Part shown: positions 4,853-7,390 of the stretch, piece after piece
Position numbering within the stretch: the stretch's first letter is position 1
Layout: each line of letters starts with the position of its first letter
Source: Thermaceae bacterium
Lineage (GTDB): Bacteria; Deinococcota; Deinococci; Deinococcales; Marinithermaceae
Assembly (NCBI GenBank): GCA_026989475.1
Contig: JALSJG010000275.1
Coordinates: forward strand, 1-7,390
Length of the DNA stretch: 7,390 nt
Reading direction: 5' to 3'
The notes under the pieces: generated by a model
What the model was told of the DNA's origin: nothing
The model's database searches: none
What the model saw: the letters and a program-made list of their open reading frames with translations, nothing else
Translations under genes and position numbers: made by a program

Positions 4853-6171
4853 TGAAGCTCGTCGTTCTCGCGAATCGCGAGCCCGTCCGCCGGGTGGGGG
4901 AGCGTTACGAGGTTGCCCTCGGGGGGCTCGCCGCCGCCCTGTACCCCGCGATCCAGGCCCGGGGCGGCGTCTGGGTGGCCTGGGGGCCCGGGGGCCAGGA
5001 CGAGCGGATCGAGCTCCCCGGGCTCGTCGTCCGCCGGGTGCCGATCTCCGCGCGCCGGGTCGCGGGCTACTACCGGGGCTTTGCCAACCAGGCCCTCTGG
5101 CCGCTTTTCCACCTCTTTCTCGAGCACTTCCGGATCAAAAGGGGCTGGTGGCGGGACTACCGGGCGGCGAACGCGGCCTTCGCTAAAGCCGCTTTTCAAG
5201 AGGGCGGCCCGGACGCCCTTTACTGGGTGCACGACTACCATTTGGCGCTGGCCCCCGCCCTGCTCCGGGAGGCGGGCGCCCGGTGGGTCGGGATCTTCTG
5301 GCACATCCCATGGCCGCCGCTTGAGGTGCTCTCGGTGCTCCCGGAGGCGGAGGCGCTCGTTCGGGGGATGCTCGGGGCCGACCTCGTGGGCTTGCACACC
5401 CCGGACTACGTCGAGCGCTTCCTCGAAGCCGCCCGCGGGCTGCTCGGCGTCCGCGTGACGGAGGGCGGGGTCTGGTTCGGAGGGCGGTTCGTGCGGGTGG
5501 CGGCGTTCCCCATCGGGGTGGACGTCGCCGGGCTTCGGGACGCGCGGGAGCGGGTCCGGGAACGGGCGGCGGAGATCCGGGCGGCCTTTCCCGGGCGCCG
5601 GATCCTGGTGGGCGCCGACCGCCTCGACTACACCAAGGGGATCCCCGAGCGCATTCGAGGCTACCGGCGCTTCCTCGAGAAATACCCCGAGTGGGTGGGG
5701 AAGGTCGTCTTCCTTCAGCTCACCGCCCCGAGCCGCGAGTCGGTGCCCGCCTACCGGGGGCTTAAATCCCGGCTCTTTCGCCTCGCCGAGGCCACCGAGC
5801 GGCGCTTTCCCGGTGCCTTCGTCCACCGCTACGCGGCGCTTTCCCGGGACGAGCTCCTCGCCCACTTCGCGGCTGCCGAGCTTACCCTGGTCACCCCGCT
5901 TCGCGACGGGATGAACCTGGTGGCGATGGAGTACGCTCTGGTCTCGGAAGGCCTACCCCTCCTTTCCCGTTTCGCCGGCGCCGCCCGCTACTTAAAGGGC
6001 GCTTTTCCGGTGAACCCCTACGATCCCGAGGGGCTCGCCGACGCGCTCGCCGAAGCCCTCGTGCTTTCCCAGGCCGAGCGTAGGGCGCGCCGGACCGAGC
6101 TCCTCGCTTCGGTGCAGGGACTCGATGTCGGGAACTGGACCGAGGGGTTTTTGGAGGCGCTCTCGAAATGA
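4852..6171 (+). CDS. otsA: Alpha,alpha-trehalose-phosphate synthase OtsA (GT20)
   Basis: OtsA is a cytoplasmic retaining glycosyltransferase (family GT20) that joins a nucleotide-activated glucose to glucose 6-phosphate, giving trehalose 6-phosphate. The 439-residue protein consists of the GT20 fold alone, somewhat shorter than E. coli OtsA (474). Expected active-site residues are present: Arg9 (ANREPV), Gly24-Gly25 (LGGLAAAL), Tyr74 and Trp83 (YYRGFANQALWP), Asp128 (WVHDYHLAL), His151 (WHIPWPP), Arg257 and Lys262 (DRLDYTKGIPER), Asp352 (TPLRDGMNLVAMEY) and Glu360. The phosphate- and nucleotide-binding region ends in SRFAGAARYLKGAFPVNPYD (372-391). The start is GTG at 4852. otsB begins in the ATGA overlap at 6168, so this is a trehalose operon; the partner argues against another GT20 activity such as glucosylglycerol-phosphate synthase. 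The glucose donor (UDP-, ADP- or GDP-glucose) cannot be read from the sequence. Confidence 0.96.
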   Translation: MKLVVLANREPVRRVGERYEVALGGLAAALYPAIQARGGVWVAWGPGGQDERIELPGLVVRRVPISARRVAGYYRGFANQALWPLFHLFLEHFRIKRGWWRDYRAANAAFAKAAFQEGGPDALYWVHDYHLALAPALLREAGARWVGIFWHIPWPPLEVLSVLPEAEALVRGMLGADLVGLHTPDYVERFLEAARGLLGVRVTEGGVWFGGRFVRVAAFPIGVDVAGLRDARERVRERAAEIRAAFPGRRILVGADRLDYTKGIPERIRGYRRFLEKYPEWVGKVVFLQLTAPSRESVPAYRGLKSRLFRLAEATERRFPGAFVHRYAALSRDELLAHFAAAELTLVTPLRDGMNLVAMEYALVSEGLPLLSRFAGAARYLKGAFPVNPYDPEGLADALAEALVLSQAERRARRTELLASVQGLDVGNWTEGFLEALSK

Positions 6172-6884
6172 AGCCGCCGGTGGTTCAAAACCCGGTCTTC
6201 CTCCTCGACTACGACGGCACCCTGGCTGAGATTGCGCCCCGGCCCGAGGCCGCCCGACCCTACCCCGGCATGCCCGAGCTCCTTTACGCCCTTTCCCGCC
6301 GTTATCCGGTCTACCTGGTCACCGGCCGGCGGGTCCGGGACCTCGAGGCCTTGCTCGGGCCCCTTCAAATCCCGGTCTTCGGCGTGCACGGGGCCGAGGA
6401 AGGGGTGCTCGGGGGGCCGGTGCGGACGCGGGTCGGCGGGGAGGCCTACGGGGTGCTCGCCGGGCTGTGGGACCGGATTCCCGAGGTCCCGGGGCTCCGG
6501 GTCGAGAACAAAGGGACGGCCCTTGCCCTCCACTACCGCGGGGCCACCAATGATGAGGCGGTGAAGCGAGCGCTTCGGTCCTTCCTCGAGGGGTTGCCTC
6601 AGGAGCTCGAGGTGCTTTGGGGAAAGAAGGTGGTCGAGATCAAACCGAAGGGCGCCACCAAGGGAGCGGTGGCCCGGGAGGTCGCCGCCCGTCATCCCGG
6701 GCGCACTCCGGTCGCGATCGGCGACGACACCACCGACGAGACGATGTTCGCCGCGCTTCCCGAGGGGATCACGGTCAAGGTGGGGCCGGGGCCGAGCGCG
6801 GCCCGCTGCCGGCTCGCCGGGGTTCCTGAGGTGGTGGCCTACTTAAAGCAGTACCTCGAGCGCGACGAAGACGAGCATCCCTAG
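6168..6884 (+). CDS. otsB: Trehalose-6-phosphate phosphatase OtsB
   Basis: OtsB is a Mg-dependent HAD-superfamily phosphatase that dephosphorylates trehalose 6-phosphate to trehalose, a compatible solute and stress protectant. The 238-residue protein is normal length. HAD motifs appear in order: motif I LLDYDGTLAE with nucleophile Asp14 and acid/base Asp16, motif II LVTGRR (Thr52), motif III EIKPKGATKG (Lys159/Lys161), and motif IV IGDDTTDE (184-191) with metal ligands Asp186/Asp187. FGVHGAEEG (71-79) matches the family's 'GxHGxE' substrate cap segment. The ATG at 6168 overlaps the otsA stop (ATGA), with GGAGG ten bases upstream, so translation is likely coupled. The last 13 codons plus stop overlap the end of the opposite-strand prenyltransferase gene by 42 bp; the acidic tail RDEDEHP lies in that overlap. 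Confidence 0.96.
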   Translation: MKPPVVQNPVFLLDYDGTLAEIAPRPEAARPYPGMPELLYALSRRYPVYLVTGRRVRDLEALLGPLQIPVFGVHGAEEGVLGGPVRTRVGGEAYGVLAGLWDRIPEVPGLRVENKGTALALHYRGATNDEAVKRALRSFLEGLPQELEVLWGKKVVEIKPKGATKGAVAREVAARHPGRTPVAIGDDTTDETMFAALPEGITVKVGPGPSAARCRLAGVPEVVAYLKQYLERDEDEHP

Positions 6885-7390
6885 GCTCACGAGCACGTTT
6901 GCCTGGAAGAAGGCGAGGTCCACCTTGGAAAGGTCGTCGGGCTGGACCAGCCGGTGCTCAAAAAGGAGCACCGACCCGACGTAGACCACGCCGAGGTAGT
7001 ACCAAAGGGAGAGCCCGGCGGTGATTCCGGTGGCGAGGAAGAAGAGCCAGGCGGCGAGGTGGGTGAGGCGGGCGAGGGCGAGGGCCTGCGGGATTCCGAA
7101 GCGCGCCGGGGCCGAGTGCACGCCGTGGGCGCGGTCGAAGGCGTAGTCCTGGGTGGCGTAGAGGATGTCGAAGCCGGCGATCCAAAGCCCGACTGCCGCC
7201 CAGAGCAGGTAGGTGGCGGGCTCGAACCGGCCGGTGACCGCGATCCAGCCCCCGGCCGCCGCGGCCCCGATCACCAGGCCGAGCCAGTAGTGGCAGGTCC
7301 AGGTAAAGCGCTTGGTGTAGGAATAGAAAGCGAGGAAGAAGACCGCCACCGGCAGGAGCCTCGCGGTGAGGGCGTTCAGGTTGAAGGCCG
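6843..7390 (-). CDS. mqnP: UbiA-family prenyltransferase, probably MqnP (5' end outside window)
   Basis: This is an integral membrane enzyme of the UbiA superfamily that attaches a polyprenyl chain to an aromatic quinone precursor. About 181 C-terminal residues are visible; the family is usually about 285-300. The frame stays open to the right edge (upstream residues AFNLNALTARLLP), so the GTG at 7349 is internal. YSYTKRFTW is the family's conserved cytosolic loop. IAGFDILYATQDYAFDRAHG followed by VHSAPARFG is the second Asp-rich motif, which binds prenyl diphosphate through Mg. The first Asp-rich motif lies off the window. At least five hydrophobic membrane segments follow one another. This subgroup is often annotated 4-hydroxybenzoate polyprenyltransferase. 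In Thermaceae, which make menaquinone by the futalosine route, MqnP is the likelier role; the specific substrate is inference. It ends with TAA at 6845-6843, overlapping otsB. Confidence 0.88.
   Translation of the reverse strand, partial: AFNLNALTARLLPVAVFFLAFYSYTKRFTWTCHYWLGLVIGAAAAGGWIAVTGRFEPATYLLWAAVGLWIAGFDILYATQDYAFDRAHGVHSAPARFGIPQALALARLTHLAAWLFFLATGITAGLSLWYYLGVVYVGSVLLFEHRLVQPDDLSKVDLAFFQANVLVSLGMLVFVALEVLL

Noticed and set aside
4510..5865. 451-codon leftward open frame antisense to the FmdB-like gene and otsA
   Set aside because: It runs across a terminator and two well-supported genes on the other strand, its translation is Pro/Gly/Arg-rich and resembles no family, and it is a third-position GC artefact.
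1..7390. Mobile elements, CRISPR arrays, tRNA/rRNA genes, toxin-antitoxin or defence modules
   Set aside because: I looked for direct-repeat arrays, transposase motifs, target-site duplications and cloverleaf-like segments and saw none. All substantial coding sequence is assigned to housekeeping or trehalose genes.

Overview
This is a very GC-rich, tightly packed bacterial chromosome segment. By protein similarity I place it in the Thermaceae (Thermus/Meiothermus/Oceanithermus/Marinithermus relatives). The strongest pointer is the 16S rRNA methyltransferase: its sequence, including a block around FFYAGLYYIQEPSA, closely resembles what I remember of Thermus thermophilus RsmF. Third codon positions are strongly G/C, and several genes seem to be read from leaderless transcripts, with a TANNNT-type -10 box 6-9 nt before the start codon; both fit this group. 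A trehalose operon and a possible NosY-like permease end would suit a marine member, but that is only a suggestion.

Layout. Positions 1-201 (+) hold the C-terminal end of a membrane protein, probably an ABC-2/NosY-type permease. Next is a leftward group, read right to left: an ACT-domain protein (2613-2251), holo-ACP synthase acpS (2254-1874, ATGA overlap) and DNA-repair ATPase recN (1760-198). Diverging from the ACT gene is rsmF (2638-3984, +). It runs tail-to-tail into a leftward 5-formyltetrahydrofolate cyclo-ligase gene (4500-3958). That gene diverges in turn from a small FmdB-like gene (4564-4794, +), and the 63-bp gap between them carries a perfect 11-5-11 inverted repeat. The FmdB-like gene ends in a strong intrinsic terminator (4814-4840). 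A trehalose operon follows at once: otsA (4852-6171) and otsB (6168-6884, ATGA overlap). otsB overlaps tail-to-tail a leftward UbiA-family prenyltransferase gene, probably mqnP of menaquinone synthesis, which runs off the right edge.

How the genes work together. OtsA and OtsB form a complete two-step trehalose pathway. The other genes are housekeeping: phosphopantetheinylation for fatty-acid synthesis, recombinational repair, ribosome modification, folate recycling and quinone prenylation. They share little function beyond adjacency. I see no mobile element, CRISPR array, tRNA/rRNA gene or defence system, and no convincing new multi-gene system. The points most worth a second look are the palindromic divergent regulatory region at 4507-4563, the FmdB-like protein that has lost all four zinc-ribbon cysteines, and the overlapping -10 boxes of the divergent ACT/rsmF pair.
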